Assembly (NCBI GenBank): GCA_016208305.1
Contig: JACQYI010000064.1
Location: 37,606 to 101,605 of the forward strand
Origin: Oscillatoriophycideae cyanobacterium NC_groundwater_1537_Pr4_S-0.65um_50_18
Lineage (GTDB): Bacteria > Cyanobacteriota > Cyanobacteriia > Elainellales > Elainellaceae
DNA length: 64,000 bases
Direction: 5' to 3'
Shown: positions 53,404 through 61,664 of the stretch, piece after piece
Position numbering within the stretch: position 1 is the first letter of the stretch
Layout: the number at the start of each line of letters is the position of its first letter
Program-made: the position numbers and the translations under genes
Notes under the pieces: model-generated
Told to the model about the DNA's origin: nothing
Database searches by the model: none
What the model saw: only the letters and a program-made list of their open reading frames with translations

Positions 53404-55059
53404 ATGACCAATATTCCAATTGAAGCCATCCCGCTGGCAGATGAAAAGCCCCCGACATGGCGGCGCTATTTTAGCTTTAGCACTGACCACAAGGTAATTG
53501 GCGTTCAGTATCTTGTCACCTCATTTATCTTCTTTTTGATCGGCGGATTGATGTCTATGGTGATCCGGGCAGAGTTGATTACGCCAGAATCTGATCTGGT
53601 CGATCGCTCTCTTTACAACAGCCTGTTTACCATGCATGGCACGATCATGATCTTTCTGTGGATCTTTCCCTCGCTGCTAGGGTTAGCCAACTTTCTGGTG
53701 CCGCTGATGATTGGGGCAAGAGATATGGCCTTTCCTCGGCTTAATGCTGTTGCTTTCTGGATGGTGCCTGTATTTGGCATTTTGCTCATGGCTAGTTTTT
53801 TCTTGCCTAGCGGCACCTCCCAGTCGGGCTGGTGGGCTTACCCTCCCGTGAGTTTGCAAAATCCGTCCGGCGATCTGATTAACGGACAACTGCTTTGGCT
53901 GCTGGCGGTGGCGATTTCGGGAGTAGCTTCTATTATGGGAGCCGTGAATTTTGTCACAACGATCGTCAAGATGCGCGCTCCGGGTATGACCTTTTTTCGG
54001 ATGCCAATTTTTGTCTGGACGGTGTTAAGCGCCCAACTGATTCAATTGGCTGGACTCCCCGCTCTGACGGCAGGAGCGGTCATGCTGCTGCTCGACCTAA
54101 CGCTGGGAACTAGCTTTTTTAATCCTGAAAAGGGTGGCAACCCGGTACTTTATCAGCACTTCTTCTGGTTTTATTCTCACCCTGCTGTCTATGTCATGGT
54201 GTTGCCGATCTTCGGTGTTTTTTCTGAGATTCTGCCTGTATACGCCCGTAAGCCTCTGTTTGGATACAAAGTCGTTGCCATTTCTTCTCTGACAATTTCT
54301 ATTGTGAGTCTCCTGGTCTGGGTACATCATATGTATGCTAGCGGTACTCCCGGATGGATGCGGATATTCTTTATGGCGACCACCATGTGTGTAGCTGTGC
54401 CGACTGGCGTTAAGATCTTTGCCTGGACTGCAACGATCTGGCGCGGTAAGATCCGTCTGGATACGCCGATGCTGTTTGCTTTGGGCGCAATTCTCATGTT
54501 TCTGTTCGCTGGCATTACAGGCGTGATGTTGGCTTCAGTTCCTTTTGATATTCACGTCAACAATACCTATTTCGTGGTCGGGCACTTCCACTACATTGTC
54601 TACGGCACGATCACAATGGGGATGTTTGCCGCCCTTTACCATTGGTTCCCCAAAATTACAGGCCGCATGTACTATGAGGGGTTGGGCAAATTGCACTTCT
54701 GGCTGGCCTTCATTGGTACCAACCTCAACTTTTTGCCGATGCACCCAGCTGGATTGATGGGCATGCCGCGCCGCGTCTCTTCTTACGATCCGGAATATGC
54801 TTTCTGGAACGTTCTGGCAAGCTTGGGCGGATTCTTGTTGGGTATGTCCACACTGCCGTTCATCTTGAACATGGTGAGTTCTTGGGTGCAGGGCAAAAAA
54901 GCACCTGCGAATCCTTGGCGGGCGATCGGTCTAGAATGGCTCGTCTCTTCGCCACCGCCCGTAGAAAACTTTGAAGAGATTCCCGTCGTGATTTCAGAGC
55001 CTTATGGCTACGGTAAGTCTGAGCCGCTCGTGGCAGGGGCTGCCCCACAAGAGGCATAA
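53404..55059 (+). CDS. ctaD: Cytochrome oxidase subunit I (haem-copper oxidase)
   Basis: 551 residues, twelve membrane helices. Ligands present: low-spin haem His in FTMHGTIMIFLW, CuB His with cross-linked Tyr in FFWFYSHPAVYVMVLP, CuB His pair in WVHHMYASG, and the two haem His in VVGHFHYIVYG. Proton-channel motifs of the A family (including the SHPxVYV Tyr) are retained. It reduces O2 to water in the membrane. 15 bases after subunit II. Complete and fully functional in appearance. Confidence 0.95.
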   Translation: MTNIPIEAIPLADEKPPTWRRYFSFSTDHKVIGVQYLVTSFIFFLIGGLMSMVIRAELITPESDLVDRSLYNSLFTMHGTIMIFLWIFPSLLGLANFLVPLMIGARDMAFPRLNAVAFWMVPVFGILLMASFFLPSGTSQSGWWAYPPVSLQNPSGDLINGQLLWLLAVAISGVASIMGAVNFVTTIVKMRAPGMTFFRMPIFVWTVLSAQLIQLAGLPALTAGAVMLLLDLTLGTSFFNPEKGGNPVLYQHFFWFYSHPAVYVMVLPIFGVFSEILPVYARKPLFGYKVVAISSLTISIVSLLVWVHHMYASGTPGWMRIFFMATTMCVAVPTGVKIFAWTATIWRGKIRLDTPMLFALGAILMFLFAGITGVMLASVPFDIHVNNTYFVVGHFHYIVYGTITMGMFAALYHWFPKITGRMYYEGLGKLHFWLAFIGTNLNFLPMHPAGLMGMPRRVSSYDPEYAFWNVLASLGGFLLGMSTLPFILNMVSSWVQGKKAPANPWRAIGLEWLVSSPPPVENFEEIPVVISEPYGYGKSEPLVAGAAPQEA

Positions 55060-55122
55060 GTTTTCACGCCGATTATTTCTCGAATTCTATCTTGGAAACG
55101 ACCCCACCTCTAGAGAGTTCCT

Positions 55123-55722
55123 ATGGAAAGTTCTATCTCTGCTGAACCGTTGCACGCTGCCGCCGAGCATGGCCATGATGCAGAAGGCAACAGCATGTTT
55201 GGCTTCATCGTGTTCTTGATTTCAGAAAGCGTCATCTTCCTCAGCTTTTTTGCGGGCTACATTGCTATAAAGCTGACAGCCGTAGACTGGTTACCCGCAG
55301 GGGTTTCTGGACTGGAGGTGCGAGAGCCAGCCATCAATACGATCGTTTTGGTGTCGAGCAGCTTCGTGATTTATTTTGCCGAAAAAGCGCTCGATCGCCA
55401 AAATCTCTGGGGCTTTCGCATACTGCTGCTGGCCACTGCGGCAATGGGTAGCTATTTCCTTTGGGGTCAAGCAACGGAATGGCGAGGGCTGCCTTTTGGC
55501 GTTACCACGGGCACCTATGGCGGTCTGTTCTATCTGCTGACGGGCTTTCATGGGCTGCATGTGTTGACGGGCGTGCTGTTGCAGGGCATTATGCTGACTC
55601 GCTCTTTTATCCCAGGTAACTACGAAGGCGGTCACTTTGGTATTAACGCCACCTCGCTTTTCTGGCACTTTGTCGATGTCATCTGGATTGTTTTGTTTGT
55701 TCTGATTTATGTCTGGCAGTGA
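55123..55722 (+). CDS. ctaE: Cytochrome oxidase subunit III
   Basis: 199 residues with five membrane helices. Family signatures: GFIVFLISESVIFLSFFAGYIA, FYLLTGFHGLHVLTGVLLQG, and NATSLFWHFVDVIWIVLFVLIYVW. It stabilises subunit I and lipid/O2 access. Third gene of the oxidase set. Confidence 0.94.
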   Translation: MESSISAEPLHAAAEHGHDAEGNSMFGFIVFLISESVIFLSFFAGYIAIKLTAVDWLPAGVSGLEVREPAINTIVLVSSSFVIYFAEKALDRQNLWGFRILLLATAAMGSYFLWGQATEWRGLPFGVTTGTYGGLFYLLTGFHGLHVLTGVLLQGIMLTRSFIPGNYEGGHFGINATSLFWHFVDVIWIVLFVLIYVWQ

Positions 55723-55764
55723 TTTGAATTGATTGCATTCACCGGGATGAGGCGCGATCGCGAG

Positions 55765-55797
55765 GAGAACACCTAATGATTGAGAACACCTATGATT
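55765..55797 (+). promoter_or_regulatory. Duplicated start region with 8-codon upstream ORF
   Basis: GAGAACACCTAATGATT (55765-55781) is followed by GAGAACACCTATGATT (55782-55797). The first copy carries the stronger Shine-Dalgarno (CGAGGAG) and an ATG at 55776 that opens only MIENTYDY before stopping at 55802. The second ATG (55792) starts the GMC gene. The short frame therefore overlaps the gene start. Confidence 0.7.
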
Positions 55798-57360
55798 ATT
55801 GATGATCAGCAGTATGACTTGATTATTGTCGGCACAGGTGCGGGAGGCGGTACCCTGGCTCATAGGCTGGCTGCCACCGGAAAGAAGATTTTGATTCTAG
55901 AACGGGGTGGATTCTTGCCTCAGGAAGAGGAAAACTGGAATGCAACTGAGGTATTTAGAAAAGAGCGTTACCATACCTATGAACAGTGGTATGACATTTC
56001 TGGAGAACCATTTCGTCCCCAAATTAATTATTGGGTAGGTGGAAATACAAAAGTATATGGTGCGGCGCTGCTGCGGATGCGCGAGAGAGACTTTGAGGAA
56101 GTCAAACACCAAGAAGGAATTTCTCCAGAGTGGCCGCTAAAGTACCCAGATTTTGAACCTTACTATACCCAGGCTGAGAAACTCTATGACGTGCATGGAA
56201 AACAGGGAGATGATCCGACTGATCCGCCCCGTAGCGAAGAATTCCCCTATCCTGCGGTTAGCCATGAAGGACGAATGCAGGAAATCTGCGATGCCATTGC
56301 GGGCACAGGGCTACACCCTTCCCATTTGCCTCTAGGGCTAAAACTCAATGACGAACCAGATAGCCCCTGCATTCGCTGCAATACCTGTGATGGCTTTCCT
56401 TGCAAGCTGCATGCCAAGGCCGATGCTGAAGTGGAGGCGATCGCTCCTGCGCTTCAGTATGCCAACGTTACCCTCAAGACCGAGGCCAAGGTTGTCTGTC
56501 TGCACACTAGTCCGTCGGGGCGTGAGGTCAAGGCTGTGGAAGCCGAGATTGGCGGGCAGTCCTATCTATTTTTTGGGCATATTGTGGTGCTGTCCTGTGG
56601 AGCCGTTAACTCGGCGGCCTTGCTGCTGCGATCGCTCAATGATCAGCATCCGACGGGACTCGCCAATAGCTCTGATCAGGTGGGGCGTAACTTCATGAAG
56701 CATGTCATTACAGCGATGGTGCAGCTTAGCCCTACGCCCAACCCTGCCAGATTTCAAAAAACCATTGCAATCAATGATTTCTATTGGGGAGAGCCAGAGT
56801 ACCCCTATCCGATGGGACATATTCAAAATACCGGAAACGTTCTCCAGGAAATGATTCCGGCTGAAGCGCCACCGCTGATCTCGCTGCTGTCTCGACTGAT
56901 TCCTGGATTTGGCCTGCGGCAGTTGGCGACCCACTCGATTGGCTGGTGGCTGCAATCAGAAGACTTGCCGGATGCTAAGAACCGGGTGCGCGTCACGGGG
57001 GCTAAGCTGAATCTAGACTATGTGGCGAACAATGCAGAAGCCCACGATCGCTTGATTTATCGCTGGACTGAGGTGCTAAAAACCGTCGATCAAACCGCAG
57101 AGCATTCTGTGTTTCATCGGGGCATTTATCCCCGGAGCGATACCCCCATTCAGGTGGTGGCGAACCAATGTGGTACCTGTCGGTTTGGCGAAGATCCGGC
57201 GACCTCGGTGCTCGATCTCAACTGCCGTACCCATGATTTAGACAACCTCTATGTGGTAGATGGCAGCTTCTTCCCATCCAATGCGGGAGTTAGCCCTGCG
57301 TTGACCATCATGGCGAACGCTTTGCGCGTTGGCGATCACTTGATCGAAAGACTCCAGTAG
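55792..57360 (+). CDS. GMC-family FAD dehydrogenase with four-cysteine cluster
   Basis: 522 residues from ATG 55792. FAD motif DLIIVGTGAGGGTLAHRLA, a GMC active-site region (NYWVGGNTKVYGAALLRMR), and C-terminal VDGSFFPSNAGVSPALTIMANALRVGDHL. An inserted C193-x2-C196-x2-C199-x4-C204 motif (CIRCNTCDGFPC) could bind an Fe-S cluster or metal. At the positions usually occupied by His (HxxGT) and His/Asn (xNPxxT) the residues are Asn (NQCGTCRFG) and Ser (GVSPALT). As last gene of the oxidase operon it likely oxidises an organic alcohol and passes electrons to the membrane. Confidence 0.88.
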   Translation: MIIDDQQYDLIIVGTGAGGGTLAHRLAATGKKILILERGGFLPQEEENWNATEVFRKERYHTYEQWYDISGEPFRPQINYWVGGNTKVYGAALLRMRERDFEEVKHQEGISPEWPLKYPDFEPYYTQAEKLYDVHGKQGDDPTDPPRSEEFPYPAVSHEGRMQEICDAIAGTGLHPSHLPLGLKLNDEPDSPCIRCNTCDGFPCKLHAKADAEVEAIAPALQYANVTLKTEAKVVCLHTSPSGREVKAVEAEIGGQSYLFFGHIVVLSCGAVNSAALLLRSLNDQHPTGLANSSDQVGRNFMKHVITAMVQLSPTPNPARFQKTIAINDFYWGEPEYPYPMGHIQNTGNVLQEMIPAEAPPLISLLSRLIPGFGLRQLATHSIGWWLQSEDLPDAKNRVRVTGAKLNLDYVANNAEAHDRLIYRWTEVLKTVDQTAEHSVFHRGIYPRSDTPIQVVANQCGTCRFGEDPATSVLDLNCRTHDLDNLYVVDGSFFPSNAGVSPALTIMANALRVGDHLIERLQ

Positions 57361-57401
57361 CCACGTTTGCATTGCTTAATCCGGCTATGAAAGTTACTTC
57401 A

Positions 57402-57424
57402 AGAGGTTCGCAGAGCGAACCTCT
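57402..57424. terminator. Terminator hairpin between convergent genes
   Basis: AGAGGTTCGC (57402-57411) pairs with GCGAACCTCT (57415-57424) around the loop AGA, followed by CAAAAAGTT. Ends the oxidase operon and the DUF4126 gene from the other side. Confidence 0.75.
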
Positions 57425-57481
57425 CAAAAAGTTCTTCAAGTTATTTTTGTAAAGATCTTAAGCGCGTCTATCGCGATATAG

Positions 57482-58099
57482 CTACGGCATGGGCGGTTCA
57501 GGCGTTTGGGGTTGAAACCGCGCCAACAGTCGCCAAAGCTGACGAATGGCGATCGTCAGAATCACGATAACGGCCACACCCCCAACGAGGGGAATCGTCA
57601 CGGCCAAAATGGAAAGTCCAGCGGCGGCAATCAACTCGAAAGTGGAAAATATCGGGTTAGTTAGTCCGCCTGTTGTAGCAGTTGAGGTGGCTCGGAAAAT
57701 ATTCATTAGCCCCTTAGTGATACCCGCAGTTCCCCCTCCTGCGGCTAAGGCTAAAGTCCATTGCACTAACGGGTTCATCTCAGGAGCTAAAGAAGCCGTC
57801 ACGACAGTGCCAGCTAAGATGGCAGCAGGAGTCGAGACAAAATCTAGCGCATGATCAAACCACGGAATGTAATAGCCGCCAATCTCTAAGAGGCAGGCTA
57901 CGGCAAACAAAACTAGGGCAGGCTGAGTTTCAATCCAGTCGAAATTGGCAGGCAAGTCTACATGCCCAATCACCGCTGCTCCGCTCAGCACCAACAAAGG
58001 TACAAAAACGCGGAACCCTGCTGCCGCACTAAGACTAATTGCCAACATGATGGCAATCAGCGTATCTAAATTGACGTAGTCATGGATGTAGGCCGCCAT
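57482..58099 (-). CDS. DUF4126 membrane protein
   Basis: 205 residues with about six membrane helices. Typical start (LDTLIAIMLAISLSAAAGFRVFVPLLVL) and the FEIGGYYIPWFDHALDFVSTPAA-like segment (LLEIGGYYIPWFDHALDF) mark DUF4126. Gly/Thr-rich turn LAAGGGTAGITKG follows. Function unknown. Confidence 0.88.
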   Translation of the reverse strand: MAAYIHDYVNLDTLIAIMLAISLSAAAGFRVFVPLLVLSGAAVIGHVDLPANFDWIETQPALVLFAVACLLEIGGYYIPWFDHALDFVSTPAAILAGTVVTASLAPEMNPLVQWTLALAAGGGTAGITKGLMNIFRATSTATTGGLTNPIFSTFELIAAAGLSILAVTIPLVGGVAVIVILTIAIRQLWRLLARFQPQTPEPPMP

Positions 58100-58486
58100 A
58101 CTTTTCCTCTAAATCTCTTATGTCTCTGATGAATGTCATCTGATAAAGGTCACGCTTCCCACTTCCCACTCTCCCGCTCTCCCACACGATTTGCTTTTAG
58201 TGTAAAAGGAATTTTCTACTGCCGCATCCACCACGCCTCATAGATCTAAATGCTTTCATTCCATCGTTCTCCTCACGGTTAGGAGGAGGGCATTTTGTGG
58301 GTGCGCGTTCCTGAAAAAGCCTAAGCCTGATGATGATGGCTATCAATGTCAAGTTGAAGGACGAAAGTTTTAGATCAAAAATGCTTTGTTTTAACCCACA
58401 CCTAGAAACTGTCTGGGTCAGAGCGCTATGATAACGGTGCAGAATGTCCCATACGGGCATAGCTTAACGTTAGGCGACTCCGATCT
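58100..58486. other. Intergenic region, no gene seen
   Basis: 387 bases between divergent genes. Contains a short pyrimidine-rich repeat (CCCACTTCCCACTCTCCCGC, 58156-58175). The opposite-strand open frame over 58197-58460 has no protein-like composition or ribosome binding site. Confidence 0.5.
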
Positions 58487-59197
58487 ATGGCTCTTAAGGC
58501 GGTTTTATTTGATTTCAATGGCGTCATCATCAACGATGAACCGTTGCATCAAAAGCTGATTGAACAAATCTTGCTGGAGGAAAACCTGCGCCCCAAAGCC
58601 GGAGAATTTCGGCAGTTTTGTCTAGGACGGAGCGATCGCGCCTGTCTTAAGGATTTGTTAGCCAATCGGGGCAGAGTCGTCACAGAAGACTACATGACGA
58701 ACCTGATTGCCCGCAAGTCTCGCGCCTATCAGCAGCAGCTTGCCGAAATTGATAAATTGCCGATCTATCCTGGCTTAAGCGATCTAATTTTTCAAATCCG
58801 CGCCGCGCAGATGCCGATGGCGATCGTCAGTGGTGCGGTACGCTCAGAAATTGATCTGGTCTTAAATCGGGTTGATTTGGCTCCCTACTTTCCGGTGATT
58901 GTGTCGGGTGACGAGATTCAGACCAGCAAGCCCGATCCAGAAGGCTATTTATTAGGGGTCGATCGCCTCAACCAACACTATCCTAATCTGCACCTGAAGC
59001 CCCAGGAATGCTTGGCAATCGAGGATACCCCGGCAGGTATTCAGGCGGCAAAGCAGGCGGGAATGCAGGTGGTAGGAGTAGCCAATTCCTATCCGTTCCA
59101 CATGATGCAGCGTCAATCTAATTGGGCAGTGGACTATCTGTCGGAGTTAGAGTTCGATCGCGTGCGAGAAGTCTATGGGAAAATGATGGTGGTATAG
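58487..59197 (+). CDS. HAD-family hydrolase with Asp-to-Asn change in motif I
   Basis: 236 residues, beta-phosphoglucomutase/phosphatase-like HAD. Motif I reads LFDFNGVIINDEPLH: the nucleophile Asp9 is kept but the second Asp (general acid/base) is Asn11. Motif II Ser (AIVSGAVRSE), motif III Lys (TSKPDPEGY) and motif IV (AIEDTPAGIQAAKQAG) are normal. The N-terminal cap is alpha-helical. With Asn11 the catalytic rate may be low or another mechanism may apply; cyanobacterial relatives may share this, I cannot check. Substrate unknown. Confidence 0.88.
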   Translation: MALKAVLFDFNGVIINDEPLHQKLIEQILLEENLRPKAGEFRQFCLGRSDRACLKDLLANRGRVVTEDYMTNLIARKSRAYQQQLAEIDKLPIYPGLSDLIFQIRAAQMPMAIVSGAVRSEIDLVLNRVDLAPYFPVIVSGDEIQTSKPDPEGYLLGVDRLNQHYPNLHLKPQECLAIEDTPAGIQAAKQAGMQVVGVANSYPFHMMQRQSNWAVDYLSELEFDRVREVYGKMMVV

Positions 59198-59253
59198 GGT
59201 TCGCCCCTGCTTTATCATACTCTCGCATCTGTCCTGCTAAAATAGGTCGATAC

Positions 59254-59325
59254 GGGGAATTAGTGGAGTGGTACCACGCTGCGATCGCACCGCAGAGGTC
59301 AGGAGTTCGAATCTCCTATTCTCCA
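59254..59325 (+). tRNA. tRNA-Ala (CGC)
   Basis: 72 bases forming a full cloverleaf: acceptor GGGGAAT/ATTCTCC with the alanine identity pair G3-U70, D stem GTGG/CCAC, anticodon stem CTGCG/CGCAG with loop ATCGCAC (anticodon CGC, reading GCG), variable AGGTC, T arm AGGAG-TTCGAAT-CTCCT, discriminator A. CCA is not encoded, as is common in cyanobacteria. It lies 146 bases before an integrase gene, so its 3' half is a likely attachment site. Confidence 0.93.
59301..59325. other. Predicted attachment site (attL) in tRNA 3' end
   Basis: The T-arm and acceptor 3' half of tRNA-Ala is the usual integration target for tyrosine recombinases next to a tRNA. Inference only: the expected direct repeat at the far end of the element is outside the window. 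Confidence 0.45.
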
Positions 59326-59470
59326 TCTCATTAAAATCGTTGCATATCAACCGTTGTAAGCCTTACGTAGAGTCAGCTTTAAGCGTTTAGGCTTCTGCTA
59401 TTCTGACAGCTTTTGTAGGGTTTTGCAAGGTTTTGATGGGAGAATCGAGATCGAATTGAGATCCTGATGC

Positions 59471-60577
59471 ATGGGTAAAGCAACGAAGGGAACGGTTGTG
59501 GTAAGGACTGTTAAGGGCAGACTGCGTTTAGTCTGGTCATTTAATGGCGATCGCCACTTCTTGAGCTTGGGTTTGCCAGATACACCCGTCAACCGCAGCG
59601 CCGCAGAGCTTAAGGCGCGGCTGATTGAGCGAGACATTGCCCTAGAGAATTTCGATCGCTCCCTTGAGAAGTATCAACTTCAAGGGCAAAGCCAACCCGC
59701 AGGGATTACGGTGGTTCAGCTTTTCGATCGCTTCGTTCAGTGGAAGACTGGCAAGATTGACCCGCGCACTCTAGAAAAGTATGCAGCAGTTAGGGTCAGG
59801 ATTGCCGAATATTTTGAGCAGCGATCGGCGGCAACGGTGAGCGATCGCGAGGCAGATAGGTTTAAAGATTGGTTATTGGCTCGTCAGGCTCCGATTACGG
59901 TGCAAGACAGGTTAAGCATCATGCGATCGTGCTGGGCCTGGGGAGTTAAGCAGGGGTTGGTGAAAGAAAGCCCGTGGTTGGAGGTGAAGCTTAAGGTTCC
60001 GCCTAAAAAACCGCCTAATCCCTTCACGCTTGAAGAGGTGAGAACAATCCTCAAAACATTTCGTGAGAGTCGTTATTACAATCACTATGTCGATTTTGTA
60101 GAGTTTCTATTTAGCACAGGCTGCCGGACGGGTGAGGCGATCGGTCTGCGCTGGAAACACTTGAGTGCAGACTGCTCGCAGGCGTGGATAGGGGAAATTG
60201 TCACCCGCAATGAGCGGAAGTCTGTAAAAACCAATAAGGCAAGAACTGTGCCTTTAACGCCAAGGCTTCAGCAAATGCTGCTAGAGAGGCGATCGCGTCT
60301 AGTGCAGGTAAATCCTGATGATTTAGTGTTCACGGCTCCCGAAGGCGGAGCGCTGCATGACAATAACTTTAGGAATGGCCCGTGGCATAAGGTGATTGAG
60401 CAAGCTGGGATTGAATACCGCAAGCCGTATATCAGCCGATCGACGCTGGCCTCTCATGCGCTGGATCAGGGGATGTCTCCGGTTGAGGTGAGCGAGTTGA
60501 CTGGGCATAGCGTTGCGATTTTGTTCAAGCATTATGCTGGTTCCATCAACAAAGTGAGACTGCCAGAACTGTTTTAA
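59471..60577 (+). CDS. Tyrosine recombinase/phage-type integrase
   Basis: 368 residues: N-terminal Arm-type strand segment (VVVRTVKGRLRLVWSF), core-binding SAM-like domain (about 70-170), catalytic domain (about 175-365). Residues: Arg in TGCRTGEAIGLRW, Lys in KTNKARTVPLTP, Arg in PYISRSTLASHAL (box II His appears as Tyr), His in LTGHSVAILF, and the nucleophile in FKHYAG. Probably active. It integrates or excises the element starting at the tRNA. Convergent with the HTH gene, overlapping 4 bases. Confidence 0.92.
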   Translation: MGKATKGTVVVRTVKGRLRLVWSFNGDRHFLSLGLPDTPVNRSAAELKARLIERDIALENFDRSLEKYQLQGQSQPAGITVVQLFDRFVQWKTGKIDPRTLEKYAAVRVRIAEYFEQRSAATVSDREADRFKDWLLARQAPITVQDRLSIMRSCWAWGVKQGLVKESPWLEVKLKVPPKKPPNPFTLEEVRTILKTFRESRYYNHYVDFVEFLFSTGCRTGEAIGLRWKHLSADCSQAWIGEIVTRNERKSVKTNKARTVPLTPRLQQMLLERRSRLVQVNPDDLVFTAPEGGALHDNNFRNGPWHKVIEQAGIEYRKPYISRSTLASHALDQGMSPVEVSELTGHSVAILFKHYAGSINKVRLPELF

Positions 60578-60957
60578 CTTGCCTTCCTACTACGCTTTTG
60601 GTTGCCCATTTGCCGACTCAGCCACAGATCGATCGCCCGTTGGTGAGTACTTGGGCTGGTGCGATTTTGTTGCCAGTCGTCAATTAACTCTCGGTTGTAA
60701 AGACACTCTTTTGCTTGAGGAAAATAATGGATTCCTTCTTGCCAGTACTGATCTCGATACTGGGCCAGAGTTAGCCGATGCACCCCTAGCAGCTCAGCCG
60801 CTTCTTTGGTGGAAAGGCGATCGGGCTTATCAACTGAAGGGGGGTTCAATTGCTGTTCAATGACATCCATCCGACTTTGCAGCTGCTCGAGTGCTGCCGA
60901 TGTCTTTTCTAGCAGTTGGATGGCGTATTCAAGGCGGGAAATGGTTTCGTCGGACAT
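60574..60957 (-). CDS. HTH (excisionase-like) DNA-binding protein
   Basis: 127 residues. An N-terminal coiled coil (ISRLEYAIQLLEKTSAALEQ, about 5-40) precedes a MerR/Xis-type winged HTH (LSTKEAAELLGVHRLTLAQY, then YFPQAKECLYNRELIDDW) and a basic C-terminus (NQKRSRKAS). Position next to the integrase suggests it is the recombination directionality factor, or a regulator of the opposite-strand operon. No good Shine-Dalgarno seen. Confidence 0.78.
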   Translation of the reverse strand: MSDETISRLEYAIQLLEKTSAALEQLQSRMDVIEQQLNPPSVDKPDRLSTKEAAELLGVHRLTLAQYRDQYWQEGIHYFPQAKECLYNRELIDDWQQNRTSPSTHQRAIDLWLSRQMGNQKRSRKAS

Positions 60958-60973
60958 GGGAATTGAGCAATGT

Positions 60974-61027
60974 CTATCCTAAGTTTGCCTGATCTGAAAA
61001 AGTGGAGCATTCAATTTGTTTGGTCAT
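60974..61027 (-). CDS. 17-codon stub after the last coupled gene
   Basis: ATGA overlap with the preceding gene stop opens MTKQIECSTFSDQANLG, then a stop. The upstream Shine-Dalgarno and HIP1 module (GGAGAGGGCGATCGC) is intact. It looks like the beginning of a tenth gene truncated or replaced by the integrase end of the element. Confidence 0.4.
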   Translation of the reverse strand: MTKQIECSTFSDQANLG

Positions 61028-61440
61028 GGTGTTGTGCGATCGCCCTCTCCTTTAACCTGCAAATCAACCTCAATTCCTTCAGCTTTCAAAGCAGCAAGGC
61101 AAATTGCGATCGGCAATGTTGACGCTTCATAAATCACTATTGGCGAAATTGATTGATGTCCAAATATGACGCTATACCGTTCATACCCCTTGCCAAGACT
61201 CAGATCCGTGAGCTGGCTGAACCACCCACGTCGTCGCATCTCTTCCACCAAGCACCAAGCCGTATTTAGATCTGCGGAATACTCCCACACTTCGCACCGC
61301 TCCGCGTCGATGCCCATTGCTCGCTCGTTTGGGGGATAGCCCATCAAGTTATAGGGGCCATGCCAAAAATCGCTCCAATCAAAAACCTTCTCAGCGATAA
61401 GCTCATCCAAACCGCGCAACGAATTGATTTGCTTTTTCAT
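61024..61440 (-). CDS. Phage ABA-sandwich-like protein
   Basis: 138 residues starting at the ATGA that overlaps the previous stop; the 24-residue upstream extension reads through the other gene and has no support. Core: LRGLDELIAEKVFDW, YSADLNTAWCLVEEMRRRGW, and IAICLAALKAEGIEVDL. This is the typical layout of the phage ABA sandwich (DUF2591-like) domain found in prophages. Function unknown. Ends EGDRTTP through the HIP1 junction. Confidence 0.78.
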   Translation of the reverse strand: MKKQINSLRGLDELIAEKVFDWSDFWHGPYNLMGYPPNERAMGIDAERCEVWEYSADLNTAWCLVEEMRRRGWFSQLTDLSLGKGYERYSVIFGHQSISPIVIYEASTLPIAICLAALKAEGIEVDLQVKGEGDRTTP

Positions 61441-61664
61441 GGTGTGCGATCGCCCTCCTTCAAACATCGAAAATAATCCTCCCAAGTCGCATCCAAACAT
61501 TTCGGACTGCAAAACGATCGCTCAAATGAGATACTGACCCATGACGCAGAGGTGTTGCATTGGAAGCACGGCTCCACGATCGCAAGAGGAATCAATTGAT
61601 CTCCTTCGTGCAGAACATCACCGTTTGGCAGTCTTGGCAGTTCGTTGAAGGTTGGGGTTGTCAT
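61437..61664 (-). CDS. Small four-Cys (zinc-ribbon-like) protein
   Basis: 75 residues. Two pairs, CFQC and CSPKC (the second preceded by ERSF), are spaced as in small zinc ribbons. The rest has no known motif. Coupled at both ends: its start overlaps the previous gene stop (ATGA) and its last residues EGDRTP encode the Shine-Dalgarno of the next gene. Confidence 0.7.
   Translation of the reverse strand: MTTPTFNELPRLPNGDVLHEGDQLIPLAIVEPCFQCNTSASWVSISFERSFCSPKCLDATWEDYFRCLKEGDRTP

Noticed and set aside
58197..58460. 87-residue minus-strand frame
   Set aside because: No ribosome site; composition unlike coding neighbours.
59471..60577. Integrase inactivated by loss of box II His
   Set aside because: Tyr or other residues at this site occur in active phage-type recombinases; Arg, Lys, Arg, His and Tyr are all present.
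61441..61512. Upstream extension of the ABA-sandwich gene
   Set aside because: It would overlap the preceding gene by 76 bases; the ATGA junction with a strong Shine-Dalgarno gives a better start.
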